Assembly (NCBI RefSeq): GCF_002688565.1 | Contig: NZ_CP024011.1 | Coordinates: forward strand, 2,046,001-2,110,000 | Origin: Acinetobacter sp. LoGeW2-3 | GTDB taxonomy: Bacteria; Pseudomonadota; Gammaproteobacteria; Pseudomonadales; Moraxellaceae | Direction of reading: 5' to 3' | DNA: 64,000 nucleotides | In this document: positions 56,098 to 64,000 of the stretch, one piece after another | How positions within the stretch are numbered: position 1 is the stretch's first letter | Layout of the letters: every line of letters begins with the position of its first letter | Notes under the pieces: model-generated | Told to the model about the DNA's origin: nothing | The model's database searches: none | What the model saw: only the letters and a program-made list of their open reading frames with translations | Program-made: the position numbers and the translations under genes

Positions 56098-57869
56098 GAA
56101 TAAATCTCCAATACGGAAGTGTTTGTTTCTGTAATACCAGCCAATGGTTCGTTATAGATCGCATGCATAAGTGCCCATGCAAGATCCGCATGGCCTATTT
56201 CTTCTGAACGTCCGGCTGTGAAAGTGATTTGTGTTTGGCTTGCAGTCATTGTTTTTTTGATACTCATTAATGACTGGGTCAGGTCTTTGTCGCCTGCGTC
56301 ATATTCAAGACGGCCATTACGGATGACATCTAAGGTTTTATAGACGAGCTGAGCCTTAACTTCTGGTGAATATTTAAAGGCATGAACAGCAGGGAAGAAT
56401 TGACGAACCAATTCAGCAACACCAACACCCATGCCCGTCGTATCGATACCTATATAAGTGACGTTATAGCGCTTAGTGATATTTCGGATGTGTTCAGCTT
56501 GCTGGGCAAAGTCATCACCTTTAAATTGATGACGTTCCAATACTCGGAACTTGCCCCCGGCTACAGCTGGTGGTGCAAGTACAATAAGACCGGCATTGTC
56601 ACCACTTAAAGCCGGATCGTATCCAACCCAGACAGGTTTGTTTGCAAATGGACGTGTATGCCAGACTTTGAAATCTGACCAAAGCTCCAAACTGTCCACC
56701 ATACAATGCATAAGCATATTGAGTGGGAACATGCTCTGACCATCATCCACAAACTCGCACATCAATAAGTTTTGGAAGTCTTCTGCAGAGTATTCAAATC
56801 GAAGGTCATCAATATTGAATAGATCACATCCACCTTCTTCAGCATCCAGGATCGTGACAATCTGACGCCAGATTTTGTCTTCACATTTACGCCCTTTTTT
56901 CAGGGAATCATGTGAAACATCGATGGTGACCTGTTTATCCTTTGGACGTCCTTTATTGAATCGAGCACCAGTCCAGAATCCGTAGGCTTCATGGGTAATG
57001 GTGGACGGAGTTGAAAAGTAGGTCTTACGCCACTTTTTATGCAAGGCCATTGCCGATGCAACTTTTTCCAGTTCATTGAAACCATGCGTCCAGAAAAATT
57101 CATCGAAATAAAAATTACCGTGATGGCCCTGAGCAGTACGATAGTTTGTTCCCAGGAACAAAAGTTCTGCACCATTGGAAAGAACAATCGGATCCCCAGT
57201 AAGTTCCACACCACAGACATCGGCAGCAAAGGCCTTAATGTAATGCTTGAAAATATGTGCCTGGGCTTTGGAAGCAGATAGGAAAATCTGATTTCGACCA
57301 GTTTTTAAAGCATCAATCAGTGCTTCCCTGGCAAAGTAATAAGTCGCACCAATCTGACGACTTTTTAAAATTGCACGTGAACGTTGATCGCCTGCACGGT
57401 ACCAGGTCCATTGGTATTCAAATAAGTTTTCCTCAAACGCCAGAACCAGTTCTTCAATCTGTTCTTCAGTAAAGTGATTTGGAACTTTTTTGCGTGGGGC
57501 AGAGTTACGTTTGCGGATCTCCGGATTCAGATCGGCTTCGGATCCATCATTGCGATACTTTTCAATCCGGGCGAATTCTTTATATGCCCGCATCAACATA
57601 TCAATTTCTTTAATGTCGCCCGATGTCTTTTTATTTTTTAGGATGAGCACCATTAGGCGAACCGTCAGGGCATTCTCAACACGGTTTTCGGGTTTCTCTT
57701 TTTCCCAGTCTTCGCGTGTTTTCCATGCCTGGACAGTTCGCTCATTTTCATTGAGGACTTCTGCAATATCGACAATTTTCCACCCAAGCCAATACAAAAA
57801 CTTGGCTTTGAGTTTGTTGTCCATAATCAGGTGCAAATTTGCTATAGGGGATAAGTCATTCATTGCCAT
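56094..57869 (-). CDS. P: Phage terminase large (ATPase) subunit, P2 gpP-like
   Basis: A 591-residue packaging motor. The N-terminal helix-turn-helix-like segment (WLGWKIVDIAEVLNENERTVQAW) is typical of gpP. The ATPase motif is KSRQIGATYYFA near residue 168, and the nuclease aspartates start in VGYDPALSGDNAG near 418. It is first in the leftward P-Q unit, divergent from O as in P2. Confidence 0.94.
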   Translation of the reverse strand: MAMNDLSPIANLHLIMDNKLKAKFLYWLGWKIVDIAEVLNENERTVQAWKTREDWEKEKPENRVENALTVRLMVLILKNKKTSGDIKEIDMLMRAYKEFARIEKYRNDGSEADLNPEIRKRNSAPRKKVPNHFTEEQIEELVLAFEENLFEYQWTWYRAGDQRSRAILKSRQIGATYYFAREALIDALKTGRNQIFLSASKAQAHIFKHYIKAFAADVCGVELTGDPIVLSNGAELLFLGTNYRTAQGHHGNFYFDEFFWTHGFNELEKVASAMALHKKWRKTYFSTPSTITHEAYGFWTGARFNKGRPKDKQVTIDVSHDSLKKGRKCEDKIWRQIVTILDAEEGGCDLFNIDDLRFEYSAEDFQNLLMCEFVDDGQSMFPLNMLMHCMVDSLELWSDFKVWHTRPFANKPVWVGYDPALSGDNAGLIVLAPPAVAGGKFRVLERHQFKGDDFAQQAEHIRNITKRYNVTYIGIDTTGMGVGVAELVRQFFPAVHAFKYSPEVKAQLVYKTLDVIRNGRLEYDAGDKDLTQSLMSIKKTMTASQTQITFTAGRSEEIGHADLAWALMHAIYNEPLAGITETNTSVLEIYS

Positions 57870-57931
57870 TTGCTGTTTGCTTTAATGTGCAAACATTGGC
57901 AGTACAAGGCTTAATTATCAGTCGAGCCTAT

Positions 57932-57952
57932 TTGTATATGGCTTATATACAA
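57932..57952. promoter_or_regulatory. Candidate late activator (Ogr-type) site
   Basis: Inverted repeat TTGTATAT-GGCTT-ATATACAA in the divergent P/O promoter region. It contains TGT-N13-ACA, close to the TGT-N12-ACA form known for Ogr/Delta activators of P2-type late genes. Confidence 0.5.
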
Positions 57953-58048
57953 GCCCCTTTAATTGCAGTGCATGCGCCAGATTGCCCATTCTGCACCTAT
58001 TCAAAATCGTGATTTTTATCCGTTCCTGATTAACAAATAGGTTTGCAA

Positions 58049-58897
58049 ATGAGCAAAGACAACAAAGACAAGAAATACAAATCGAAATGGTTTCGTATTG
58101 CTGTAGCTGGTGACACAACCGACGGTCGCGAGATCCAGGCTGATTGGATCATCCAAATGGCACAAAACTATAATCCAGATACTTATGGTGCTCGCATCAA
58201 TATTGAGCATTTCCGTAGTATTTATCCGGGCAGTGTGTTTGGTGCCTATGGCGATGTCCTGGCATTAAAAACTGAGAAAGTCACCATCGATGGTGAAGAA
58301 AAAGATGCGCTATTTGCTCAGATTGAACCGACGCAAAGCCTGATTGAGCTGAACAAGCAAAAGCAAAAAGTTTATACATCCATTGAAGTAGATGAAAACT
58401 TTGCCAATAAAGGTACTGCATACTTGATCGGGCTTGCTGTAACGGATAGCCCAGCATCACTCGGTACCGAAATGCTTCAGTTTGCAGCGGGTGCCAAAAT
58501 CAATCCATTGGCCGACAAAAAGCAACGTCCAGAAAACCTGTTTACTGCAGCTCAAGAAGTCACTCTTGAATTTGAAGAAGTGAAAGAGCCGCAATCCTAT
58601 TCCGCAGGTGTTATTGAAAAAGTAAAACAGCTTTTCTCAAAACAAGAAAAACCCGAGAAAAAGCCTGCGGAATCTTTCTCCGAACAGGAACAAGCCATTA
58701 TTGAAATCGCTCAGGAAACAGCAAACCAAGGTCAAGCTGTTTCAAAACTTGAGAATGATTTCAATACCTTAAATACCGAGCATGAGCAGCTCAAACAAGA
58801 CTTCAATGAATTGAAAAGCAAGCTGGACAGTGAACCGGATACTGACCCACGTCCTAAATCTGGCAATTCTAATTTCAATGAAGTTGTTGATTGCTAA
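58049..58897 (+). CDS. O: Phage capsid scaffold/protease, P2 gpO-like
   Basis: A 282-residue scaffold with an N-terminal serine protease. The likely triad is D22 or D25 (GDTTDGRE), H54 (INIEHFR) and S111 (VYTSIEVD), near the positions reported for P2 gpO. A helical coiled scaffold tail follows (EQEQAIIEIAQETANQ, KLENDFNTLNTEHEQLKQDF). It shapes the procapsid and cleaves itself and capsid protein. I used ATG 58049; a TTG lies two codons earlier. Confidence 0.92.
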   Translation: MSKDNKDKKYKSKWFRIAVAGDTTDGREIQADWIIQMAQNYNPDTYGARINIEHFRSIYPGSVFGAYGDVLALKTEKVTIDGEEKDALFAQIEPTQSLIELNKQKQKVYTSIEVDENFANKGTAYLIGLAVTDSPASLGTEMLQFAAGAKINPLADKKQRPENLFTAAQEVTLEFEEVKEPQSYSAGVIEKVKQLFSKQEKPEKKPAESFSEQEQAIIEIAQETANQGQAVSKLENDFNTLNTEHEQLKQDFNELKSKLDSEPDTDPRPKSGNSNFNEVVDC

Positions 58898-58940
58898 TTC
58901 AGTTCGTTAGCCCTTACCAGCATTAAAAAGAGTACACATC

Positions 58941-59945
58941 ATGCGTAACGAAACACGTTTTAAATATAACGCTGCCATGAAGCAGCTGGCTAAATTGAAC
59001 AACGTTGAAAAAGTTTCTCAAAAGTTCAATGTTGAGCCATCAGTTCAACAAAAACTGGAAGATAAAATCCAGTTGTCTTCTGCATTCCTACAGAAAATTA
59101 ATATTTTTGTGGTACCAGAACAGTCTGGTGCAGCTGTAGGCCTGGGCATTTCACGTCCGATTGCATCGCGTACCAATACAGGTACCACTGACCGCCAAGC
59201 TGTAGATCCATCATCTATGGACCAGCGTTTCTATTTCTGTCGTCAAACCAACTTTGATACAGCGATTAAATACGCAAAATTGGACCAATGGGCGAAGTTC
59301 AAAGATTTCTATGCACGTTTCTCTGGTCAAATCCAAAAACGCCAAGGCCTTGACCGTATCATGATCGGTTTCAACGGTACATCTTATGCAGCGACCACAG
59401 ACATTGTTGCCAATCCGAAATTGCAGGATGTGAATAAAGGCTGGCTGCAAAAAATGCGTGAAGAAAATGCTGCACGTGTTATGTCATCCGGTGATGTTGA
59501 TGGAAAAATTACCATTGGCGCAACGGGTGATTATCACAATGTCGATGCCTTGGTCATGGATATGGTCAGTGAACTGATTGATGAAGTGCACCAGGACAAT
59601 CCTGATCTGGTTGTACTGTGTAACCGTAAAACGGTTTCAGACAAGTACTTCCCACTGGTCAACAAAGACCAGGATAACTCTGAAAAACTGGCAGCAGATA
59701 TCATTATCAGCCAGAAACGTATGGGTAACCTGCCTGTTTATGCGGTGCCATTCTTCCCTGAAGGTACCATCCTTGTGACCACTTTCGACAACCTGTCAAT
59801 TTACGTTCAGGAAGGTGCTCGTCGTCGTACTGTCATCGACAACCCGAAACGTGACCAGATCGAAAACTATGAATCTTCAAACGAAGATTACTACATCGAA
59901 GATCTAGGCCTTGCTGCATTAGCAGAAAACATCGAATCGGTGTAA
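58941..59945 (+). CDS. N: Phage major capsid protein, P2 gpN-like
   Basis: A 334-residue capsid protein. The N-terminal TRFKYNAAMKQLAKLNNV and SSAFLQKINIFVVPEQSGAAVGL, and later MIGFNGTSYAATTD and GWLQKMREENAARVM, are P2-type capsid blocks. It follows O by 43 bp. Confidence 0.95.
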   Translation: MRNETRFKYNAAMKQLAKLNNVEKVSQKFNVEPSVQQKLEDKIQLSSAFLQKINIFVVPEQSGAAVGLGISRPIASRTNTGTTDRQAVDPSSMDQRFYFCRQTNFDTAIKYAKLDQWAKFKDFYARFSGQIQKRQGLDRIMIGFNGTSYAATTDIVANPKLQDVNKGWLQKMREENAARVMSSGDVDGKITIGATGDYHNVDALVMDMVSELIDEVHQDNPDLVVLCNRKTVSDKYFPLVNKDQDNSEKLAADIIISQKRMGNLPVYAVPFFPEGTILVTTFDNLSIYVQEGARRRTVIDNPKRDQIENYESSNEDYYIEDLGLAALAENIESV

Positions 59946-59949
59946 GCCT

Positions 59950-60786
59950 ATGTCATTAGCACGTCGACATTTCCAAAAACATAGTGCTAAAGCAGCAGCC
60001 GAAACGGCTGCTGAGTTCGGCACCATGCAAGAGCAATCATTTTATGAATTGCAACTTGCCCAGCTTAACAATGACCGCCATCGCTTAAAGCAGATTCAAT
60101 CTACTGAAGCGAAAATCCAGCTTAAAAAAGCATTGGTACCAACCTATCTGCCATATGTAGACGGAATTATTGAAGCCAATAAATCGGTTCAAGATGTCGT
60201 ATTTATGACGGTTTTGGTGTGGTGTATCGATGTTGAAAACTATGCCAAAGCATTAGAAATGGCTGAGTTTGCACTCGTGCATAACATGATCATGCCAGAC
60301 CGCTTTGAACGTAAAACTGCAACTTTAGTGACTGAAGAAATTGCAAATGCATTTTTGAAGAAGCTGAAAACTAATGCAGATATTGATATTGAAGTACTGC
60401 AGCAGCTTGAACAGCTTGCCCTCAATACAGAGTTTGAAGAAAAACTCCCGGATATGCCTGATCAAGTCAAAGAAAAACTCCCGGATATGCCTGATCAAGT
60501 CAAAGCAAAACTTCTGGTTGCATTAGGTAAAGCGACGATCAAGCAAATCCAAAGCAAAGATGAACCAAGTCAGTCAGACATTGAGTTCGCTCAAGAGGCC
60601 CAGGCATATTTGGAACGAGCCATTGAGCTGGACGACAAATGTGGTGGCAAACAGGACTTAAAAAACATGGAAACATTGTTGAAAAAGTTCCCGCCACAAA
60701 CACCAAAACAGGCTGAACCTTTGCTCAATGCAGATGGTTCGCAACTCGTAGATGATCAAGGCAACTTGTCATTCAAACCGACCTAA
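59950..60786 (+). CDS. M: Phage terminase small subunit, P2 gpM-like
   Basis: A 278-residue terminase endonuclease/small subunit. The N-terminus MSLARRHFQKHSAKAAAE and FMTVLVWCIDVENYAKALEMAEFALVH are gpM-like. Residues near 165-185 hold a perfect tandem duplication (EKLPDMPDQVK twice). The last part after the repeat (YLERAIELDDKCG) is a helical, TPR-like segment. It starts four bases after N. Confidence 0.92.
   Translation: MSLARRHFQKHSAKAAAETAAEFGTMQEQSFYELQLAQLNNDRHRLKQIQSTEAKIQLKKALVPTYLPYVDGIIEANKSVQDVVFMTVLVWCIDVENYAKALEMAEFALVHNMIMPDRFERKTATLVTEEIANAFLKKLKTNADIDIEVLQQLEQLALNTEFEEKLPDMPDQVKEKLPDMPDQVKAKLLVALGKATIKQIQSKDEPSQSDIEFAQEAQAYLERAIELDDKCGGKQDLKNMETLLKKFPPQTPKQAEPLLNADGSQLVDDQGNLSFKPT
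60439..60504 (+). repeat. 33-bp perfect tandem duplication inside M
   Basis: Two identical 33-bp units, 60439-60471 and 60472-60504, in frame, encode EKLPDMPDQVK twice. Confidence 0.95.
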
Positions 60787-60803
60787 CCGAGTGCCCACGC
60801 ACC

Positions 60804-60870
60804 GCATGGGCGAACAATGGTGATGTCATTACAATGTAATACACATTAAGCCCATTGTTCCCACCCATGC
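60804..60870 (+). other. Long hairpin between M and L
   Basis: GCATGGG (60804) pairs with CCCATGC (60864), AACAATGG (60813) with CCATTGTT (60852), and an inner ATTAC / GTAAT loop closes it. There is no T run, so it is not a simple terminator. Confidence 0.8.
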
Positions 60871-60906
60871 ACTAAATATTCAATAAAAACAAAGGCAGGG
60901 GACAGA

Positions 60907-61356
60907 ATGGGATTTGTTGCAAATGGCAATAGTACACCAAGCCAGATCGTCATCAAGAGTGACTCGTTTTATCCGAATGTTGATTTGGATCACATCCGTG
61001 AAATCGTCAGAATCGATGGAGCAGTCACAAATGCCCGACTCCAGCAAGCCATCATTGAAGAAGTGATCGATGTAAATCGACTGCTGAAAAGTTTAAAAGA
61101 CAAAGCAGCTCAACTCTCCGATTTATCAACCTCTGAAATTAATGACCAGCCTGAAACGGATTATCTGTATATGTCAGCTGTGGCCAATGGTGTCGCAGCC
61201 AAGATTAATGAGAATTATCGCAATTATGACAGTTCCAATTCAGGGGCAAAAAAAGCTGAGCAAGCAGAACTCACTGTGGATGATTACCGTCGAAACAAGC
61301 AGTGGGCAATTCTTCAATTATTAGGTGAAAACCATACTGTGGTGGAACTGATATGA
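60907..61356 (+). CDS. L: Phage head completion protein, P2 gpL-like
   Basis: A 149-residue head completion/stabilisation protein that joins the filled head to the tail. The segments FYPNVDLDHIREIVRIDGAVTNARL and TVDDYRRNKQWAILQLLGENHTVVELI fit gpL. GGCAGGGGA precedes the ATG. Its stop overlaps the next small gene. Confidence 0.88.
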   Translation: MGFVANGNSTPSQIVIKSDSFYPNVDLDHIREIVRIDGAVTNARLQQAIIEEVIDVNRLLKSLKDKAAQLSDLSTSEINDQPETDYLYMSAVANGVAAKINENYRNYDSSNSGAKKAEQAELTVDDYRRNKQWAILQLLGENHTVVELI

Positions 61357-61517
61357 GAAATATAAAAGGCCTTTTAGCTGCAGCAGCTGCTGCATTTGGT
61401 ATTAAAGCAATGGATTTTAATGAAGGATGTGATCTTAAGTTCCACCCTTCCCAAAATAAGCCAAACCGTATCAGCCAAAAGAAACGTCGGTTAAACCAGC
61501 GTCGCAGAGGTAAATGA
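61353..61517 (+). CDS. Small basic phage protein, 54 aa
   Basis: The ATG overlaps the gpL stop (ATGA), so it is probably translated by coupling. The product has a short alanine-rich hydrophobic start (GLLAAAAAAFGIKAM) and a very basic tail (QKKRRLNQRRRGK). It is not a P2 gene I know. It may bind nucleic acid or membrane; no function can be assigned. Confidence 0.7.
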   Translation: MRNIKGLLAAAAAAFGIKAMDFNEGCDLKFHPSQNKPNRISQKKRRLNQRRRGK

Positions 61518-61518
61518 T

Positions 61519-61752
61519 ATGAAAATGAATATCTCTTCAATCGAAAAACATCAACGTTCACATAGCTATAACTTTGGTCAAAAGGAATTAGAGCAGCTTG
61601 CTTTAAAAACTGTTGCCAAAGAGCTAGGCCTGGATCTGACACAGAACAATTTAAAAGTTGAAGTCTCGCTATCTTCGCAATCCGGTGGAATTAATCCAAC
61701 GACCTATTCTTGCAAAGTACTGATCACTGAAAACCTGGATTGCAAGGAATAA
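61519..61752 (+). CDS. Hypothetical phage protein, 77 aa
   Basis: It starts two bases after the previous stop, with AGAGGTAAATGAT as a ribosome site. The product is soluble with a helix (GQKELEQLALKTVAKELGLDL) and a beta pattern (LKVEVSLSSQSGG, SCKVLITEN). It lies between L and X, where P2 has no gene. Function unknown. Confidence 0.72.
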   Translation: MKMNISSIEKHQRSHSYNFGQKELEQLALKTVAKELGLDLTQNNLKVEVSLSSQSGGINPTTYSCKVLITENLDCKE

Positions 61753-61757
61753 AGCGA

Positions 61758-61970
61758 ATGGCCAAAACCATCAATGCCCTGCAAAACGACACAGTCGATG
61801 CGATCTGCTGGAGGGAATACGGCAGAAGTTCCGGAGTGGTGGAAAAAGTACTTGAAGCCAATCCAGGCATTGCTGCGTATGGCCCATTTCTTCCTATGGG
61901 GACTGAAGTCATTCTGCCAGATCTAGAAACACCACAACAAATTAAACAAACCATCCAGCTATGGGACTAA
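61758..61970 (+). CDS. X: Phage tail protein X
   Basis: A 70-residue LysM-like tail protein of the gpX family: DAICWREYGRSSGVVEKVLEANPG then GTEVILPDL. ATG 61758 has AAGGA before it. It is thought to take part in tail assembly or wall contact. Confidence 0.9.
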   Translation: MAKTINALQNDTVDAICWREYGRSSGVVEKVLEANPGIAAYGPFLPMGTEVILPDLETPQQIKQTIQLWD

Positions 61971-61974
61971 AAAA

Positions 61975-62343
61975 ATGGCAGAACCAACTACAACCGCAAC
62001 AATCGCTGGATTAAGCACATTTGCATTTCTACCGTTCGTAAACGGGGATGCAATGCTGGGAGCAGTACTCGGTGCAGCTTTCATCGCAACTTTTGAAAAG
62101 GATCTCACCGCTTTTCAACGTATCCGCAATATGTTGCTGGCAACCGGCATTGGTTATATCAGTGCACCGCTTATTACAGAACACACATTTTTAAAAACAG
62201 ATGCCGTTGCAGCACTGATCACATCAACCGTTTGTTTATTTGTCCTGGTCAAAGTGATGGACTGGGTCAAAGCAGCAAAGCTGTCAGACCTTTTAACAAA
62301 AATAACTGACATCCTGAACATCTTCAAAGGTGGTAAATCATGA
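61975..62343 (+). CDS. Phage holin-like membrane protein (first)
   Basis: A 122-residue protein with about three hydrophobic segments (FAFLPFVNGDAMLGAVLGAAFIA, MLLATGIGYISAP, AVAALITSTVCLFVLVKVMDW) and a cytoplasmic basic end. Its place before the endolysin and next to another membrane protein fits a holin or its partner. It overlaps the next gene by four bases. Confidence 0.78.
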   Translation: MAEPTTTATIAGLSTFAFLPFVNGDAMLGAVLGAAFIATFEKDLTAFQRIRNMLLATGIGYISAPLITEHTFLKTDAVAALITSTVCLFVLVKVMDWVKAAKLSDLLTKITDILNIFKGGKS

Positions 62344-62609
62344 TCGAATTTCTCTTTCAAGCCATTGCCGTAATTGCATATGTAATTTGCGGCTTCCGCA
62401 TTGCTGCATTCAGCCATGGTGGTGATTTCCACCGTGGTTATTCCTTCCTGGCAGCAATCCTCATCGCATCGTTTTTAGGACAATGCATTCATATCCTGTT
62501 CTTTAAAGATCCAGTCACGGTATGGGACGCGATTTTCGCAGTACTGCTTGCGATCATCATTATGCGAACCAAAGGTAATGTGGCCAAACTGATCTGGAGT
62601 CCATCATGA
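62340..62609 (+). CDS. Phage holin-like membrane protein (second)
   Basis: An 89-residue protein with three membrane segments (FQAIAVIAYVICGFRIAAF, YSFLAAILIASFLGQCIHILFF, DAIFAVLLAIIIM), matching the three-segment putative phage holins. Start and stop each overlap the neighbours by four bases. One of the two membrane proteins is probably the holin and the other an antiholin or second holin. Confidence 0.8.
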   Translation: MIEFLFQAIAVIAYVICGFRIAAFSHGGDFHRGYSFLAAILIASFLGQCIHILFFKDPVTVWDAIFAVLLAIIIMRTKGNVAKLIWSPS

Positions 62610-63460
62610 TTATTAAATTTGGTGCACGTGGTGATGCTGTCATCAGCATTCAAAAGCAGCTCATCAGCTTAGGGTTCAAAGGTAAAGATGGTAAAGCCTT
62701 AAAACCTGATGGTGACTTTGGTGCAAATACTGAATATGCAGTACTGCAGTTTCAAAAAAGCGTAGGTATTCTGGCCGATGGTAAAGTCGGTGATAAAACC
62801 CGGGCAGCACTGGCTGGTCAAAGCGTTTCCAAGTTTTTAAAAGACAGTGACTACACAGCAGCTGCAAAACGTCTGAAAGTCTCTGAACTGGCCATTCGTG
62901 TCTTTGGTGCAACTGAAGGTCGTGGTGTCGGCTTCCTGAAAAATGGCAAGGCCAAAATCCTTTTTGAACGTCACCGCATGTATCACTACCTGGTGCAGCT
63001 CAAAGGTAAAACCTTTGCCAATGCTCAAATGAAGCAGTATCCAAATCTGGTGAACACTGCAACCGGTGGATATAAAGGCGATGCAGCAGAATATACCCGG
63101 TTAAGCCTGGCAAAAAATATCTGTGCTGAAGCAGCACTCATGTCATGCAGCTGGGGGCAGTTCCAGATCATGGGCGAAAACTGGAAAGTATTAGGTTATA
63201 GCTCGGTCTTTGAATTTGTAGATCAGATGCAGGCCAATGAATCCTTACAACTGGAAGCATTTATCCGTTTCATTGAATGGAAAACCGGTACCGTAAATGG
63301 CAAAAAGATCGCTTTGATTGATGCGCTGCGTGCTGAGAATTGGGAAGCTGTATTCACGCTGTACAACGGACCAAATTATAAAAAATTAGGCTACCAGGCG
63401 AAGTTCCAGAAAGAATGGGATCACCTTGAACCGATCTATGGGGAGAAAAAAGCAGCATGA
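62606..63460 (+). CDS. Phage endolysin, N-acetylmuramidase with peptidoglycan-binding domain
   Basis: A 284-residue endolysin. Residues 4-70 are a peptidoglycan-binding repeat domain (GARGDAVISIQKQLISLGF, GDFGANTEYAVLQFQKSVG). Residues 85-280 are an N-acetylmuramidase domain with the likely catalytic Glu in VFGATEGRGVGF, plus the SCSWGQFQIMGENWK and TLYNGPNYKKLGY motifs. There is no signal peptide, so it depends on the holin. Confidence 0.92.
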   Translation: MIIKFGARGDAVISIQKQLISLGFKGKDGKALKPDGDFGANTEYAVLQFQKSVGILADGKVGDKTRAALAGQSVSKFLKDSDYTAAAKRLKVSELAIRVFGATEGRGVGFLKNGKAKILFERHRMYHYLVQLKGKTFANAQMKQYPNLVNTATGGYKGDAAEYTRLSLAKNICAEAALMSCSWGQFQIMGENWKVLGYSSVFEFVDQMQANESLQLEAFIRFIEWKTGTVNGKKIALIDALRAENWEAVFTLYNGPNYKKLGYQAKFQKEWDHLEPIYGEKKAA

Positions 63461-63879
63461 ATGCTTTAATTTTCGATCCAGTCACCAAGTTGGTCATCGT
63501 TTTACTCATTGCCTTGGCGTTGGTTTTTGGGATCAAGCATTACAACGGCCTGAATCAAAAAGTCGGACAGCTGGAAACCCAGCTTACTGAAAAGCAGCAG
63601 CTGATTGACACCCAAAACAGCAATATTGCCGACATTAAAGAGCAGATCACCAGCCAGGCGCAGGCCATTGCTGACTTGCAAAAAGCCCAGGATGAACTGC
63701 AGCTGAATTCAGAACAACGAAAAATCAATATAAAAGAGATTTTGAATCATGATCAGGATGCTAAAACTTGGGCTAGTCAGCCTGTGCCCGATGCTATTCG
63801 TAGCATGTTCAGTAACACCGGCACCGCAAACGCAAACACAGTCCAATCCGCTTTATCCAGTACTGACCCGGTGCAATAA
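63457..63879 (+). CDS. Phage inner spanin (Rz-like)
   Basis: A 140-residue inner-membrane spanin. One N-terminal membrane segment (LVIVLLIALALVFGI), then a coiled coil of about 70 residues (LNQKVGQLETQLTEKQQLID...). The outer spanin gene is nested in its 3' part in another frame. Confidence 0.85.
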   Translation: MNALIFDPVTKLVIVLLIALALVFGIKHYNGLNQKVGQLETQLTEKQQLIDTQNSNIADIKEQITSQAQAIADLQKAQDELQLNSEQRKINIKEILNHDQDAKTWASQPVPDAIRSMFSNTGTANANTVQSALSSTDPVQ

Positions 63880-64000
63880 GCCTTTATTAAATATTCAAAC
63901 CAATGAAGATTTAATTTTTGCATTAGAAACCACCGAACTGGCCAGGGCACTTTGTGCTGCAAAAGTCGATTCAGTCATTCAGATCCAGGAACAGCAATAT
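63749..64000 (+). CDS. Phage outer spanin lipoprotein (Rz1-like), partial at window end
   Basis: A frame shifted by one relative to the inner spanin, starting inside it. The N-terminus MIRMLKLGLVSLCPMLFVAC has a lipobox (LFVAC, acylated Cys near 20), followed by a Pro/Gln/Thr-rich stretch (TPAPQTQTQSNPLYP), typical of Rz1. The frame stays open for 84 codons to the window edge, with 131 bases overlapping the inner spanin gene. A second ATG three codons later is possible. Confidence 0.82.
   Translation, partial: MIRMLKLGLVSLCPMLFVACSVTPAPQTQTQSNPLYPVLTRCNKPLLNIQTNEDLIFALETTELARALCAAKVDSVIQIQEQQY

Noticed and set aside
57906..57929. AGGCT / AGCCT inverted repeat near the P/O promoter
   Set aside because: Only five bases per arm with a long spacer; less convincing than the neighbouring 8-bp palindrome.
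1..64000. CRISPR arrays, insertion sequences, rRNA
   Set aside because: I looked for regularly spaced repeats, transposase motifs and rRNA sequence and saw none in this window.

Overview
The window looks like a piece of an Acinetobacter chromosome. The evidence is the rnc start region, an Era with a long N-terminal extension, the pairing of NadM-type and LysE/ArgO-type genes, and many protein families typical of that genus. All assignments come from reading the sequence and its translations; no database was searched. Bases 1-54,167 are ordinary chromosome, and 54,168 to the end is the left part of a P2-like prophage that continues beyond the window.

Layout. Positions 1-12,900: the 3' half of purL; a 41-residue membrane micro-protein; a dispersed three-hairpin repeat (second copy near 8.1 kb); a solitary HEPN-like gene; a flavin monooxygenase with a divergent LysR regulator; a NIF3-type domain protein; a carotenoid-cleavage-type oxygenase; a nitroreductase; an enoyl-CoA hydratase-like protein; NadM; a YceI protein; and a divergent ArgP-like/ArgO-like pair. 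Positions 12,900-16,200 (minus strand): a Bcp peroxiredoxin, queE-queC plus a small secreted Cys protein, and dapD. Positions 16,500-24,320: an outer-membrane barrel gene, then a minus-strand sulfate cluster reading sbp-like, sbp, an RBBP9-like hydrolase, cysT, cysW, cysA and cysB.

Positions 24,480-33,350: pabC-mltG-tmk, two hotdog thioesterases, an unknown cytosolic protein, an HDAC-family deacetylase, nadB and a two-PDZ Deg protease. Positions 33,570-40,700 form a long plus-strand housekeeping cluster: lepA-lepB-DUF4845-rnc-era-lipoprotein-recO-pdxJ-miaE. Then come tRNA-Asn, several small enzymes, an aspartate aminotransferase, map, rpsB-tsf, envelope genes (rlpA, mltB), and an ABC-2 exporter in one apparent operon with queF. 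Queuosine precursor genes (queC, queE, queF) therefore sit at two distant places.

The prophage starts at tRNA-Arg(CCG). About 870 bp of AT-rich, gene-free DNA follows, with an AGTAAT repeat array and a G-rich cos-like block. The morphogenesis genes are in the P2 arrangement: portal (Q) and terminase ATPase (P) leftward; scaffold/protease (O), capsid (N), small terminase (M), head completion (L), two unknown small genes, tail X, two holin-like membrane proteins, a muramidase endolysin and an overlapping Rz/Rz1 spanin pair rightward. No integrase lies at this end. The most unusual features are non-coding: the three-hairpin repeat family, a terminator that contains a ribosome binding site, a perfect 20-bp operator-like palindrome at 41,255, the duplicated regulatory block before the two sbp genes, and the structured DNA of the prophage.
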